The notes below the pieces were generated by a model that did no database searches, was not told the DNA's origin, and saw nothing but the letters and a program-made list of their open reading frames with translations. 64,000 nucleotides of DNA from NCBI RefSeq assembly GCF_040529055.1, contig NZ_CP132342.1:2664001-2728000 (forward strand). Reading direction: 5' to 3'. Numbering within the stretch: position 1 is the first letter of the stretch; the number at the start of each line of letters is the position of its first letter. Shown here in pieces: positions 18,715 through 26,565 of this stretch. Made by a program: the position numbers and the translations under genes. This stretch comes from Xanthomonas sontii. Its GTDB lineage: Bacteria > Pseudomonadota > Gammaproteobacteria > Xanthomonadales > Xanthomonadaceae.

Positions 18715-19602
18715 TCAGGGCGACGCCCAGTCGCCGGCGTCGTAGGCGATCTCGATCACAGCGGCATTGCCTGCCGCGCGGTCGATGCCAGCGTCTGCGG
18801 CGGATTTGCTGCAGTTGAAGCCCTGGTAGAGGGTGCTCTGGCGGACGAGCTGCAGTGCCGCCTGTTCCGGCTTGCCGTTCGGGTCGATCTGGATGGTCGG
18901 TGTCGCGCAGCCGCCGACATTGTTCACCTGGATGGCGGGCACGAGCGTGCGCGCCGCCTGGTCGGCGAGGGTGTCGAAGGCATCCGGTCCGATGTCCTGC
19001 GCGGCGGCCGACACGCGCACCTTGAAGTAGTAGAGCTGTTTGTAGAACAGATAGCCGTTGGAGCGGGCCGGTGCATCCTCCGGGTCGAGGCGCAGTTCCA
19101 TCCGCAGCTTTTCTCCGGGCACACGTTGGGCCTCGGCGATCGCCGCGACCAGCGCCTTGTCCAGGGCGCTGGCGGCCTTCGGCGCCGGTTCGACGACGAT
19201 GCCCAGCTCGAATCGTTGCGCGCCCAGTTCGTGCAGTTCCGCGTAGGTGCCGCCGGAGACCGCTGCGCCCAGATCGGCACGGAAGCCCGCCATGCCGTCG
19301 GCGATGGCCCGCGCCGATTCCTTTTGTCCGGCGGGATAGACGAACACGTTGATGGTCAGTTCCGGATGACCGTTCAGCACGTAGAGGAAGCCGGCGCCGG
19401 CGGCCTTGGCGGCCGGGTCGTACTTGCTGCTGCGCAGGCTGAAGTCGCCCACGGTGCCGGGAGCGACCACGTAGCTGGTTTCGACGAAGGGGCGCGCCGG
19501 CGTTGCTGCGGGCGGCGCAGCCGTGGCGGCAGCCGCTGGCGCGGCGCAAGTGGCCAGGATCGGCCAGAGCAGACAGGCGAACGACGACGATCGCTGGAAC
19601 AT
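18715..19602 (-). CDS. Exported protein of unknown function
   Basis: This 295-aa product has an N-terminal signal peptide (about 1-25; AAPAAAA) preceded by a strong GGGGAGG ribosome site 5 nt before ATG 19602. The rest is soluble, starting with FVETSYVVAPGTVGDFSLRSSKYDP. Two late Cys residues (NNVGGCATPTIQ and YQGFNCSKSA) could form a disulfide. I recognise no domain. It lies between the 19707 gene and ybeY on the same strand, with 104 nt to the upstream neighbour. Confidence 0.55.
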   Translation of the reverse strand: MFQRSSSFACLLWPILATCAAPAAAATAAPPAATPARPFVETSYVVAPGTVGDFSLRSSKYDPAAKAAGAGFLYVLNGHPELTINVFVYPAGQKESARAIADGMAGFRADLGAAVSGGTYAELHELGAQRFELGIVVEPAPKAASALDKALVAAIAEAQRVPGEKLRMELRLDPEDAPARSNGYLFYKQLYYFKVRVSAAAQDIGPDAFDTLADQAARTLVPAIQVNNVGGCATPTIQIDPNGKPEQAALQLVRQSTLYQGFNCSKSAADAGIDRAAGNAAVIEIAYDAGDWASP

Positions 19603-19706
19603 GGCACCTCCCCGTGCACGGCAGCAGCATCGCAGTGTACGTCGGTCACTGCCGGGTGGTGCGTGCGGTCGCTACGGAGTGCCGCGACAGGCGCGCAGCA
19701 GCAGGT

Positions 19707-20273
19707 TCACGTCACGCATGCGACCAGGAACAGCAGCGGGGTCTTTTCGTCGTCGATGCGGTAGGCCAGGCTGCCCATCGGGCCTCGCTGGCATTGCGGA
19801 TTGTCGCGCCGGATGTCCACCGTGGCGGCGAAGCGCCCCGACGCGGGCAGCCACACCGCGGCCTGGCCGTGTTCGAGCAGTTGGCCGACGAGGTAGAAAC
19901 TGTCCGCTGGCACCTTTGCGTAGGCCAGCGCATTGCAGCCGAAGCGGTCGCGCGTCACGCCGGCGCCTTCGGCCGCATCGAGCAGCGCTTGCGCGCGGGT
20001 GCCGGCGATCCAGGCCAGGCGTTGCGCTTCGTTGCCGTGCGGCGCAGTCGGCAAAGTACGGGCGATCGCCGCGGCGCGCTCGAGCACATCGCGCTGCAGG
20101 CCGATGCTGGCGGTGTCCTGCACGATCGACAGGCACGGCGGGGTCAGCGATTGCGCCAGGGCGATGCGCTGCGGTGCCGGGTCCTGCGCTGGCGGCGGAT
20201 CCTGCGGCTGGCCGCTGGCGCCGCCGGCCGCGCAAAGCAGCGCTGCCAGCAGGCCGGGCCAGGGCCGGATCAT
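19707..20273 (-). CDS. Secreted small protein of unknown function, translationally coupled to phoH
   Basis: This 188-aa protein starts with ATG 20273 overlapping the phoH stop by 4 nt. It has a signal peptide (about 1-21, cleavage near SGQ), a Pro/Gln-rich linker and four later Cys residues (PPCLSIVQD, RFGCNALAY, DNPQCQRG, VACVT). A helix-rich middle part and a strand-rich end (GRFAATVDIRRD, LLFLVACVT) are visible. No family is recognised. The tight overlap with phoH implies joint expression. Confidence 0.55.
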   Translation of the reverse strand: MIRPWPGLLAALLCAAGGASGQPQDPPPAQDPAPQRIALAQSLTPPCLSIVQDTASIGLQRDVLERAAAIARTLPTAPHGNEAQRLAWIAGTRAQALLDAAEGAGVTRDRFGCNALAYAKVPADSFYLVGQLLEHGQAAVWLPASGRFAATVDIRRDNPQCQRGPMGSLAYRIDDEKTPLLFLVACVT

Positions 20274-21256
20274 GCGGAAGGGCCGCTGGCGCGGTCGACC
20301 ACGTCGCGCTTCTCGTAGGCGTTGACGATGCGCGCCACCAGCGGATGCCGGACCACGTCGCGCGCCTCGAAGAAGGTGAAGCTGACTCCGTCCACCTCGT
20401 GCAGCACCTCGACGGCATCGCGCAGGCCGGACTTGACGTGCTTGGGCAGGTCGATCTGGGTCAGGTCGCCGGTGACCACCGCGGTGCTGCCGAAGCCGAG
20501 GCGGGTCAGGAACATCTTCATCTGCTCGATGGTGGTGTTCTGCGCCTCGTCCAGGATCACGTAGGCGTCGTTGAGGGTGCGCCCGCGCATGTACGCCAGC
20601 GGCGCGATCTCGATGACGTTCTTCTCCAGCAGCTTGACCACCTTCTCCACGCCCAGCATCTCGTACAGCGCGTCGTACAGCGGGCGCAGGTAGGGGTCGA
20701 CCTTCTGGGTGAGGTCGCCCGGCAGAAAGCCCAGCTTCTCGCCGGCCTCCACCGCCGGGCGCACCAGGATCAGCCGCTGCACCCGCGATTCGTTCAGCGC
20801 CTCCACCGCGCTGGCCACGGCCAGGAAGGTCTTGCCGGTGCCGGCCGGGCCGATGCCGAAGTTGATGTCGTGGGTGGCGATCTGGTGCAGGTACTTGGCC
20901 TGGTTGGCGCCGCGGCCGCGCACCGTGCCGCGCCTGACCTTGATCGCCACGTCCTGCGGCTGGTACGCGCGCTGCGTCACCTGGTCGACGTTGGACTGGT
21001 TGAGCCGCAGGTGGATTTCCTGGTCGTCGAAGGCGACGTGGTCGGCCTCGGCGTACAGCGCCTGCAGCAGCCGCTCGGCCGCCGCCACCGCCGGCTCCGG
21101 CCCGGTCACCCGGTACACGTTGCCGCGGTTGGAGATCTCCACGCCCAGGCGCAGTTCGATCTGCCGCAGGTGCGCATCGAACGGGCCGGCCAGGTTGGCC
21201 AGGCGCTCGGTGTCGGCGGGATCCAGGGTGAAGTCGCGTTGCGCGGGGGTGGTCAT
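20270..21256 (-). CDS. phoH: PhoH-like ATPase (PhoL/YbeZ)
   Basis: This 328-aa cytoplasmic ATPase of the PhoH family carries Walker A GPAGTGKT (136-143), a Walker B-type VILDEAQN and the typical [12 protein letters not shown] motif. The N-terminal part (10-100) resembles a KH-like RNA-binding region ([22 protein letters not shown]). The ATG at 21256 begins [13 protein letters not shown]; the frame is open further, but the upstream stretch is compositionally odd and has no ribosome site. PhoH/YbeZ works with YbeY in RNA handling. Confidence 0.9.
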   Translation of the reverse strand: MTTPAQRDFTLDPADTERLANLAGPFDAHLRQIELRLGVEISNRGNVYRVTGPEPAVAAAERLLQALYAEADHVAFDDQEIHLRLNQSNVDQVTQRAYQPQDVAIKVRRGTVRGRGANQAKYLHQIATHDINFGIGPAGTGKTFLAVASAVEALNESRVQRLILVRPAVEAGEKLGFLPGDLTQKVDPYLRPLYDALYEMLGVEKVVKLLEKNVIEIAPLAYMRGRTLNDAYVILDEAQNTTIEQMKMFLTRLGFGSTAVVTGDLTQIDLPKHVKSGLRDAVEVLHEVDGVSFTFFEARDVVRHPLVARIVNAYEKRDVVDRASGPSA

Positions 21257-21455
21257 GGCGGGCGCGCGCCGCCGGCGGCGACGTCGAAAAAAGAGGGGCG
21301 CAAAGGGTAGCGCGCGGCGCGTAGCCGGGCCAGTGAAGGGCGCGCGGCGGCGACGTCGGCGTCGGCCCGCCGGTGCGGTCGAGGTACGCCTTGCGGATCT
21401 GCAGGCGCACGTGCCCCGCCATCGCCCGGACCTGCGCGCCGCGGCAATGGCAACG

Positions 21456-21501
21456 TTGTCCACAATGCGTGTGGATCGATTGTCCAAAAGCCTGTGGACA
21501 A
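21456..21501. other. Cluster of three DnaA-box-like 9-mers in the 21257-21653 gap
   Basis: TTGTCCACA (21456-21464), TGTGGATCG (21470-21478) and TGTGGACAA (21493-21501) each differ by one or two bases from TTATCCACA or its complement. They lie in a 397-bp gap upstream of phoH and downstream of the ACT-domain gene. No AT-rich unwinding element or dnaA/dnaN gene is near, so an origin is unlikely. I see no gene in the gap. Confidence 0.35.
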
Positions 21502-21653
21502 CCGCGCGAACGCCTTGCCACGCAAGGCGCCGCCCTGTGCTGGCGAAAAAATCGCACGCGTGCGGCCGGCGATGCATCCGTGGCAACGGCGTTCGTCTTT
21601 TCCGGGATCGGTTATGACGTGCCTTGGCGGCGATCACCATCGCCAGCGCCGTC

Positions 21654-22055
21654 TCAACGCCGCGCGTCGCGCGCCTGCATCCAGGCGTCCGCAATCGCGC
21701 GTGCACCGCCGGGGTCGTCCACGACCAGGATCAGGTGCCCGTGGTGGTCGCTGTACTGCACGGCGATGTTGATGCCGGCGGCGCCGAGCATGCCGGTCAG
21801 CAGGCCGAGCTGTCCCGGCGTGTCCTGGTCCAGGCGCAGGCTCACCACCGGGTGTTCGGCGGCCACGTGCAAACCGTGCGCGCGCAAGGCCTCGCTTGCC
21901 GGTGCGGCGGCATCGAACAGGAAGTGCGCCACCGCGCGCCCGTCCACGCGCCACACGCCCCCGCCTTCGATGCTGATGCCGGCCGCGCCGAGTGCCTGGG
22001 CCATGGCGGACAGAGCGCCGGGGCGGTCTTCGAGGTGGATTTCGACGTCCTTCAT
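21654..22055 (-). CDS. ACT-domain protein, possible amino-acid-sensing regulator
   Basis: This 133-aa protein is made of two ACT-like halves. The first is DVEIHLEDRPGALSAMAQALGAAGISIEGGGVW (1-70). The second is LRLDQDTPGQLGLLTGMLGAAGINIAVQYSD (75-130). ACT domains usually bind amino acids and regulate enzymes; no catalytic domain is attached here. The ATG overlaps the OsmC stop by 4 nt (22052-22055), so the two are co-translated. The link to OsmC is not explained by known pathways. Confidence 0.75.
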   Translation of the reverse strand: MKDVEIHLEDRPGALSAMAQALGAAGISIEGGGVWRVDGRAVAHFLFDAAAPASEALRAHGLHVAAEHPVVSLRLDQDTPGQLGLLTGMLGAAGINIAVQYSDHHGHLILVVDDPGGARAIADAWMQARDARR

Positions 22056-22549
22056 CGCGCGGCCTCCGGCGGCTCGCCCGGGCGCACGATCGTCGCCTCG
22101 CAACGCACCGGCATGGCGCAGCTGTTGGCGATGAAGCACTGCGCGTGGGCCTGTGCGTGCAAGGCCTGTGCGCGGTGCGCGTCGCTGTCCGCCGCGATGG
22201 TCACGCGCGGCGCCAGCGCCACCTCGCGAAAGCGTCCGCCGTGGCCGGGGCGCATCTCCAGCCAGCCCTGGGCCTGGTCCTCGTAGGCCAGCACCTGGAT
22301 GCCGCCATGCGCGCACAGGGCCAGGTAGGTGAGCATGTGGCAGGCGGCGAGAGCGCCGACGAACAGGTCTTCCGGATTGTGCAGCGCCGGATCGCCGAGG
22401 AAGAGCGGGTCGGCGCTGCCTGGCAGTGCCGCCTTGCCGGGAATCTGCAGCGTGTAGTCGCGGCCATAGTGGCTGTAGTCGGCGGTGCCGTTGCCGCGGT
22501 TGCCGGTCCAGCGCAACTGCGAAGCGTAGTGGTGCAGCGTGTCGGTCAT
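22052..22549 (-). CDS. OsmC/Ohr-family thiol peroxidase-like protein
   Basis: This 165-aa OsmC-fold protein probably reduces organic or fatty-acid hydroperoxides. The first redox Cys is C70 in LFVGALAACHMLTYL and the second is C138 in HAQCFIANSC; an extra Cys (C144) is nearby. The sequence is nearer to OsmC-like (SACOL1771-type) proteins than to Ohr. It is transcribed away from the ArsR-family gene at 22621, with 71 nt between start codons and a palindrome in the gap. That arrangement suggests the regulator controls osmC and the ACT gene. Confidence 0.85.
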   Translation of the reverse strand: MTDTLHHYASQLRWTGNRGNGTADYSHYGRDYTLQIPGKAALPGSADPLFLGDPALHNPEDLFVGALAACHMLTYLALCAHGGIQVLAYEDQAQGWLEMRPGHGGRFREVALAPRVTIAADSDAHRAQALHAQAHAQCFIANSCAMPVRCEATIVRPGEPPEAAR

Positions 22550-22597
22550 GCGCCTGCCTCATGTGGGGAGCACGCAAGGTAGGCGCCAGCGTGGCGG

Positions 22598-22623
22598 CAT
22601 GCTTCGTCTAGAATCGAAGCATG
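22598..22623. promoter_or_regulatory. Interrupted palindrome overlapping the ArsR-gene start, candidate operator with a -10 box
   Basis: CATGCTTCG-TCTAGAAT-CGAAGCATG has perfect 9-bp arms around 8 nt. The second arm includes the ATG of the regulator (22621). The spacer holds TAGAAT (22609-22614), a good -10 box. Transcription would then begin about at the ATG, and no Shine-Dalgarno is present, so the regulator mRNA may be leaderless and self-repressed. Confidence 0.55.
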
Positions 22624-23286
22624 AGCGAAGACACCCTGCTTGCACGTGCCGCCTTTCTGCTCGGCGACCCGGCGCGCAGTCGCATGCTGGCGGCGTTGAT
22701 GAGCGGACAGGCGCGCACTGCCAGCGAACTGGCGCTGGACGGCGCGGTGGCGCCGTCGACTGCGAGCCGGCACTTGTCGCAACTGGTCGAAGCCGGCTTG
22801 CTCGCGGTGGCGCGCCAAGGGCGACACCGCTATTTCCGTCTGGCCGGCGCAGACGTCGCCGCGGTGGTCGAGGCGATGATGGGACTGGCGCCGCCGCCGA
22901 TGACGCGGCGGGTCGGCCCGGCGGATCCCGGCCTGCGCCGGGCGCGGGTGTGCTACGACCACCTTGCCGGCGAACTGGCGATCCGCTGGCGCCAACAGAT
23001 GGAAGCGCGCGGGCATCTGCTGTGCAGCGACGGCATGGCCTTGAGCGCATCCGGCGCCGCCTGGTGCGCGGCGATCGGCATCGACGTGGCGGCGCTGCGT
23101 GCGTCGCGGCGGCCGCTGTGCCGGCCGTGCCTGGACTGGAGCGAGCGCCGCGACCACGTTGCCGGTGCGCTGGGCAGCGCCTTGCTCCGGTATCTCCTCG
23201 ACACCGGCCTGGCCCTGCGCGTGCCGGATTCGCGGGTGGTGCAGATCGGCCCGCGCGGCGAGCGCTTCCTCAGCGCGCTCGACTAG
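22621..23286 (+). CDS. ArsR/SmtB-family winged-helix transcriptional regulator
   Basis: This 221-aa regulator has an ArsR-type winged helix at residues 5-85: LLGDPARSRMLAALMSG, then VAPSTASRHLSQLVEAGLLAVARQGRHRYFRLA. The C-terminal 110 residues contain six Cys (including VCYDHLAGEL, HLLCSDGM, AAWCAAIG and LCRPCLDWSERRDH), more than in simple ArsR repressors; they could bind metal or sense thiol stress. It diverges from the OsmC-ACT pair. The CYDHLAG and RPCLDWSERRDH motifs occur in a large ArsR subgroup next to transporters or oxidoreductases, so the ligand stays open. Confidence 0.85.
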   Translation: MSEDTLLARAAFLLGDPARSRMLAALMSGQARTASELALDGAVAPSTASRHLSQLVEAGLLAVARQGRHRYFRLAGADVAAVVEAMMGLAPPPMTRRVGPADPGLRRARVCYDHLAGELAIRWRQQMEARGHLLCSDGMALSASGAAWCAAIGIDVAALRASRRPLCRPCLDWSERRDHVAGALGSALLRYLLDTGLALRVPDSRVVQIGPRGERFLSALD

Positions 23287-23303
23287 CGCGCGCCCGGCGC
23301 CGC

Positions 23304-24728
23304 TCAGGCCGCGGCGTCGTCCTCGGCCAGGTGCAGGCGGCCGCGCAGCGAATTGCTCAGCGCCTCGGTGATCGTCACCTCGACGAACTGGCCGATCAGG
23401 CGCGGGTGGCCGGGGAAGTTCACCGAGCGCATGTTCTCGGTCTTGCCGGTCAGCTCGGCCGTGTTCTTCTTCGACGGTCCTTCCACCAGCACGGTCTGCA
23501 CGCTGCCGATCATCCCCTGCGAGATCTGCTGCGCATGCGCATTGATGTGCGCCTGCAACCGCGCCAGCCGCGCGTGCTTGACCGCCTCGGGCGTGTCGTC
23601 TTCCAGGTCGGCGGCGGGCGTGCCCGGGCGCCGCGAGTAGATGAAGGAGAAGCTCTGGTCGAAGCCCACGTCCTCGATGAGCTTCATGGTCTTGTCGAAG
23701 TCGGCGTCGCTCTCGCCGGGAAAACCGACGATGAAGTCCGAGCTGATCGAGATGTCCGGGCGCACCGCGCGCAGCTTGCGGATCTTCTGCTTGAACTCCA
23801 GCGCGGTGTAGCCGCGCTTCATCGCGCTGAGGATGCGGTCGCTGCCGGCCTGCACCGGCAGGTGCAGATAGTTGGCCAGCTGCGGCACGTCGCGGTAGGC
23901 CTCCACCAGCGAGTCGCTGAATTCCAGCGGATGCGAGGTGGTGAAGCGGATGCGGCCGATGCCCTCGATCTGCGCGATGCTGCGGATCAGCAGGCCCAGG
24001 TCCGCGTACTGCGCTTCCTCGCCGGCCTCGGCGTCGGCGTAGGGGCCGCGGTAGGCGTTGACGTTCTGGCCGAGCAGGTTGATCTCGCGCACGCCTTGCG
24101 CTGCCAGTTGCGCGACTTCCACCAGCACGTCCTCGAACGGGCGGCTGATCTCCTCGCCGCGGGTGTAGGGCACCACGCAGAACGAGCAGTATTTGGAGCA
24201 GCCTTCCATGATCGACACGAAGGCCGAGGGGCCTTCGGCACGCGGTTCCGGCAGGCGGTCGAACTTCTCGACCTCGGGGAAGCTGATGTCCACCTGCGAC
24301 TTGCCCGATTCGCGGCGCGCGCGGATCAGCTCCGGCAGCCGGTGCAGGGTCTGCGGGCCGAACACCAGGTCCACGTAGGGCGCGCGCTTGACGATCGCCT
24401 CGCCTTCCTGCGAGGCCACGCAGCCGCCGACGCCGATGATCACCGGCTTGCCGCCGGCCTTCAGCGCCTTCCAGCGGCCGAGCTGGCTGAACACCTTCTC
24501 CTGCGCCTTCTCGCGGATCGAGCAGGTGTTGACCAGGACCACGTCCGCTTCTTCGGGGTTGTCGGTCAGCTCCAGGCCTTCGGACGCGGCGAGCACGTCG
24601 GCCATCTTGGCCGAGTCGTACTCGTTCATCTGGCAACCGTGGGTCTTGATGTACAGCTTGCCGCGCACCGGCGCGGGTGCGGCGGCGGTGCCGGCGGAGG
24701 GCAGGGGATGCAGGACGGTCCCGGGCAT
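23304..24728 (-). CDS. miaB: tRNA-2-methylthio-N6-dimethylallyladenosine synthase MiaB
   Basis: This 474-aa radical-SAM methylthiotransferase modifies A37 of tRNAs reading UNN codons. The auxiliary cluster Cys are C32 ([11 protein letters not shown]), C69 (NTCSIRE) and C103 (GGCVASQEG). The radical-SAM cluster is [17 protein letters not shown] (C177, C181, C184). A C-terminal TRAM domain ends the protein ([26 protein letters not shown]). An Ala/Pro-rich extension of about 20 residues precedes the first domain. It faces the stop of the ArsR gene 17 nt away. In many gammaproteobacteria miaB sits directly before phoH; here the OsmC/ACT/ArsR block intervenes. Confidence 0.94.
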   Translation of the reverse strand: MPGTVLHPLPSAGTAAAPAPVRGKLYIKTHGCQMNEYDSAKMADVLAASEGLELTDNPEEADVVLVNTCSIREKAQEKVFSQLGRWKALKAGGKPVIIGVGGCVASQEGEAIVKRAPYVDLVFGPQTLHRLPELIRARRESGKSQVDISFPEVEKFDRLPEPRAEGPSAFVSIMEGCSKYCSFCVVPYTRGEEISRPFEDVLVEVAQLAAQGVREINLLGQNVNAYRGPYADAEAGEEAQYADLGLLIRSIAQIEGIGRIRFTTSHPLEFSDSLVEAYRDVPQLANYLHLPVQAGSDRILSAMKRGYTALEFKQKIRKLRAVRPDISISSDFIVGFPGESDADFDKTMKLIEDVGFDQSFSFIYSRRPGTPAADLEDDTPEAVKHARLARLQAHINAHAQQISQGMIGSVQTVLVEGPSKKNTAELTGKTENMRSVNFPGHPRLIGQFVEVTITEALSNSLRGRLHLAEDDAAA

Positions 24729-24797
24729 GGCGCTTAATCCAGGCGGGTGGAAAGGAAGCCGGCTAGTTTACCCCTGCCTGCGCGCCAGCGCAGGACG

Positions 24798-25415
24798 CTA
24801 GCCCGCGGCGGCATCCACCGCCAGCGCGCGCTGCACCGCCGGCCGCGCCGCCATGCGCTCGGCGTAGGCGCGGGTCGGCGCCGGCGGGTCGAGCAGGCCG
24901 AACTGCAGCATCCAGCCCAGCGCGCTGCCCCACAGCACGTCGGCGGCGCTGCAGCGCGCGCCGAGCAGGTAGTCGCCGCGCGCCAGTTGCGCGTCCACCA
25001 CCGCCAGCACGGTGTCGCAGTCGGCGTAAGGCGACATCGCCCGCGGTGGCGGCTCGCGCTTGAGCGCGCGGTCGACCAGGGCCGGTTCGAAGCAGGCGCC
25101 GTAGAACGCCAGCCAGCGCAGGTAGGGGCCGCGCAGCGGGTCGCCGATCGGCGGTGCCAGCCCGGCCTCGGGATACAGGTCGGCCAGATAGGGGTAGATC
25201 GCGCCCTGCTCGGTCACCACCGCGCCGGCGTGCACGATCGTCGGCACCTTGCCCATCGGGTTGATCGCCAGGTAGTCCGGCGCCAGTTGCGCCTGCCGAT
25301 CGAAGTCGATGCGCTCGATGGCGTAATCGGCGCCCAGTTCCTCGAGCAGGATCAGCACGCCGCGCGAGCGCGAATGCGGGTTGTGGAACAGGGTGATGTG
25401 GCGGTCGCTGGTCAT
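24798..25415 (-). CDS. Glutathione S-transferase family protein
   Basis: This 205-aa cytoplasmic GST-fold protein has a thioredoxin-like N-domain: ITLFHNPHSRSRGVLILLEELGADYAIERID with a Ser in the catalytic position, then NPMGKVPTIVHAGAVVTEQGAIYPYLADLYPE. The all-helical C-domain covers about 90-200 with the N-capping-type DYLLGARCSAADVLWG motif. I start at ATG 25415 (MTSDRHI) after an AGGAGC ribosome site; the frame is open 42 nt further. It diverges from a WYL regulator with a perfect palindrome between them. Substrates are unknown. Confidence 0.85.
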   Translation of the reverse strand: MTSDRHITLFHNPHSRSRGVLILLEELGADYAIERIDFDRQAQLAPDYLAINPMGKVPTIVHAGAVVTEQGAIYPYLADLYPEAGLAPPIGDPLRGPYLRWLAFYGACFEPALVDRALKREPPPRAMSPYADCDTVLAVVDAQLARGDYLLGARCSAADVLWGSALGWMLQFGLLDPPAPTRAYAERMAARPAVQRALAVDAAAG

Positions 25416-25455
25416 GGGCGGCTCCTGGCTGGTCGGTGCGAACACCCTAGACCCC

Positions 25456-25480
25456 ATTGCGGACAGATCCTGTCCGCAAT
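25456..25480. promoter_or_regulatory. Perfect 11-bp palindrome between GST and WYL-regulator genes, candidate operator
   Basis: ATTGCGGACAG-ATC-CTGTCCGCAAT is a perfect inverted repeat with a 3-bp centre. It is placed 12 nt upstream of the regulator start and 41 nt upstream of the GST start. Its length and symmetry fit a dimeric helix-turn-helix protein such as the neighbouring WYL regulator. Confidence 0.65.
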
Positions 25481-25491
25481 AGCGTGCGCCG

Positions 25492-26466
25492 ATGTCATCG
25501 CCCGCCGCCCGCCTGTTGCGCCTGATCGCCCTGCTGCAGACCCGCCGGCTGTGGTCCGGCGCCGAACTGGCCGCGCGGCTCGGTGTGGACCGGCGCAGCC
25601 TGCGCCGCGACGTGGAGCGGCTGCGCGCGCTGGGCTACGCCGTGGAGGCCGCGGCCGGGGTCGGCGGCGGGTACCGGCTGGCGGCCGGCGCGCAGATGCT
25701 GCCGCTGCTGTTCGAGGAGGACGAGGCGGTGGCGGTCGCGGTGGCGCTGCGCGCGGCCTGCGCCAGCATGGCCGGCCTGGAGGACACCGCGGTGCGGGTG
25801 CTGGCCAAGCTCGAACCGCTGCTGCCGACGCGGGTGCGGCAGCGCGCCGAGGCCTTGCAGGGGGCGACCCTGGCGCTGGGCCAGGACCCGCTACGGCCGG
25901 ACACGCGGGTGCTGATCGGGGTCGCCAGCGCTTGCCGCGACCGGCGCCTGCTCGGTTTCGCCTACCGCGACCATTCCGGGCGCGCCAGCGAGCGGCTGGT
26001 CGAGCCCTTGCGCCTGGTCAACGCCGGCCGCCGCTGGTACCTGCTGGCCTGGGACCGCGATCGTGCCGACTGGCGCACCTTCCGCGCCGAACGCATCGTG
26101 CCGCCCTTGCAGCTCGGCGCGGCGGTGGCGTTGCGCCTGCCGCCGCAGGAACCGGCGGCCATGGTCGACGCGGCGATCCGCTACAGCCCGCAGGCGATGG
26201 GTTTTGCCCTCAGTGTGCGGCTGCGTGGCAGCGCCGCCGAGCTGGGGGCGCGCATTCCAATGTGGTGCGGCACCCTGCAGGACGAGGCCGACGGCCACTG
26301 CCGGCTGTCGCTGCTGGCCGACGCCGTGCCGTGGCTGGCGGCGCAATTGCTGACCATCGGCGTGCCGTTCGCAGGTCTGGAGGCCACGGCCGAGGTGCGG
26401 ACGGCGCTGCGCGGGGTGCTGAACGCGTTGCTGGAGCAGGTGCCGGAGCCGGCACCGGTGGAGTAG
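25492..26466 (+). CDS. YafY-like HTH/WYL-domain transcriptional regulator
   Basis: This 324-aa DeoR-like regulator has an N-terminal helix-turn-helix (about 5-60; LLQTRRLWSGAELAARLGVDRRSLRRDVERLRALGY) followed by VEAAAGVGGGYRLAAG. The WYL domain (about 140-210) is seen as RLVEPLRLVNAGRRWYLLAWDRDRADWRTFRAERI, and a WCX extension ends the protein. WYL domains sense small ligands, often nucleic-acid or nucleotide signals. The gene diverges from the GST gene, and the palindrome at 25456 gives a likely binding site for both promoters. Confidence 0.87.
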   Translation: MSSPAARLLRLIALLQTRRLWSGAELAARLGVDRRSLRRDVERLRALGYAVEAAAGVGGGYRLAAGAQMLPLLFEEDEAVAVAVALRAACASMAGLEDTAVRVLAKLEPLLPTRVRQRAEALQGATLALGQDPLRPDTRVLIGVASACRDRRLLGFAYRDHSGRASERLVEPLRLVNAGRRWYLLAWDRDRADWRTFRAERIVPPLQLGAAVALRLPPQEPAAMVDAAIRYSPQAMGFALSVRLRGSAAELGARIPMWCGTLQDEADGHCRLSLLADAVPWLAAQLLTIGVPFAGLEATAEVRTALRGVLNALLEQVPEPAPVE

Positions 26467-26565
26467 GTGATACGGACGGGGAGGGCGCACTGGCCGCCCG
26501 GCGCTGCTCCAGCCCCGGACGGTGCGGACTTGGCAAGCGGCGGGGAAGTTGGGACACTCGCCGCC

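Noticed and set aside
21456..21501. Chromosomal or plasmid origin at the DnaA-like boxes
   Set aside because: No AT-rich unwinding region, no dnaA, dnaN, parAB or rep gene nearby. The boxes are imperfect.
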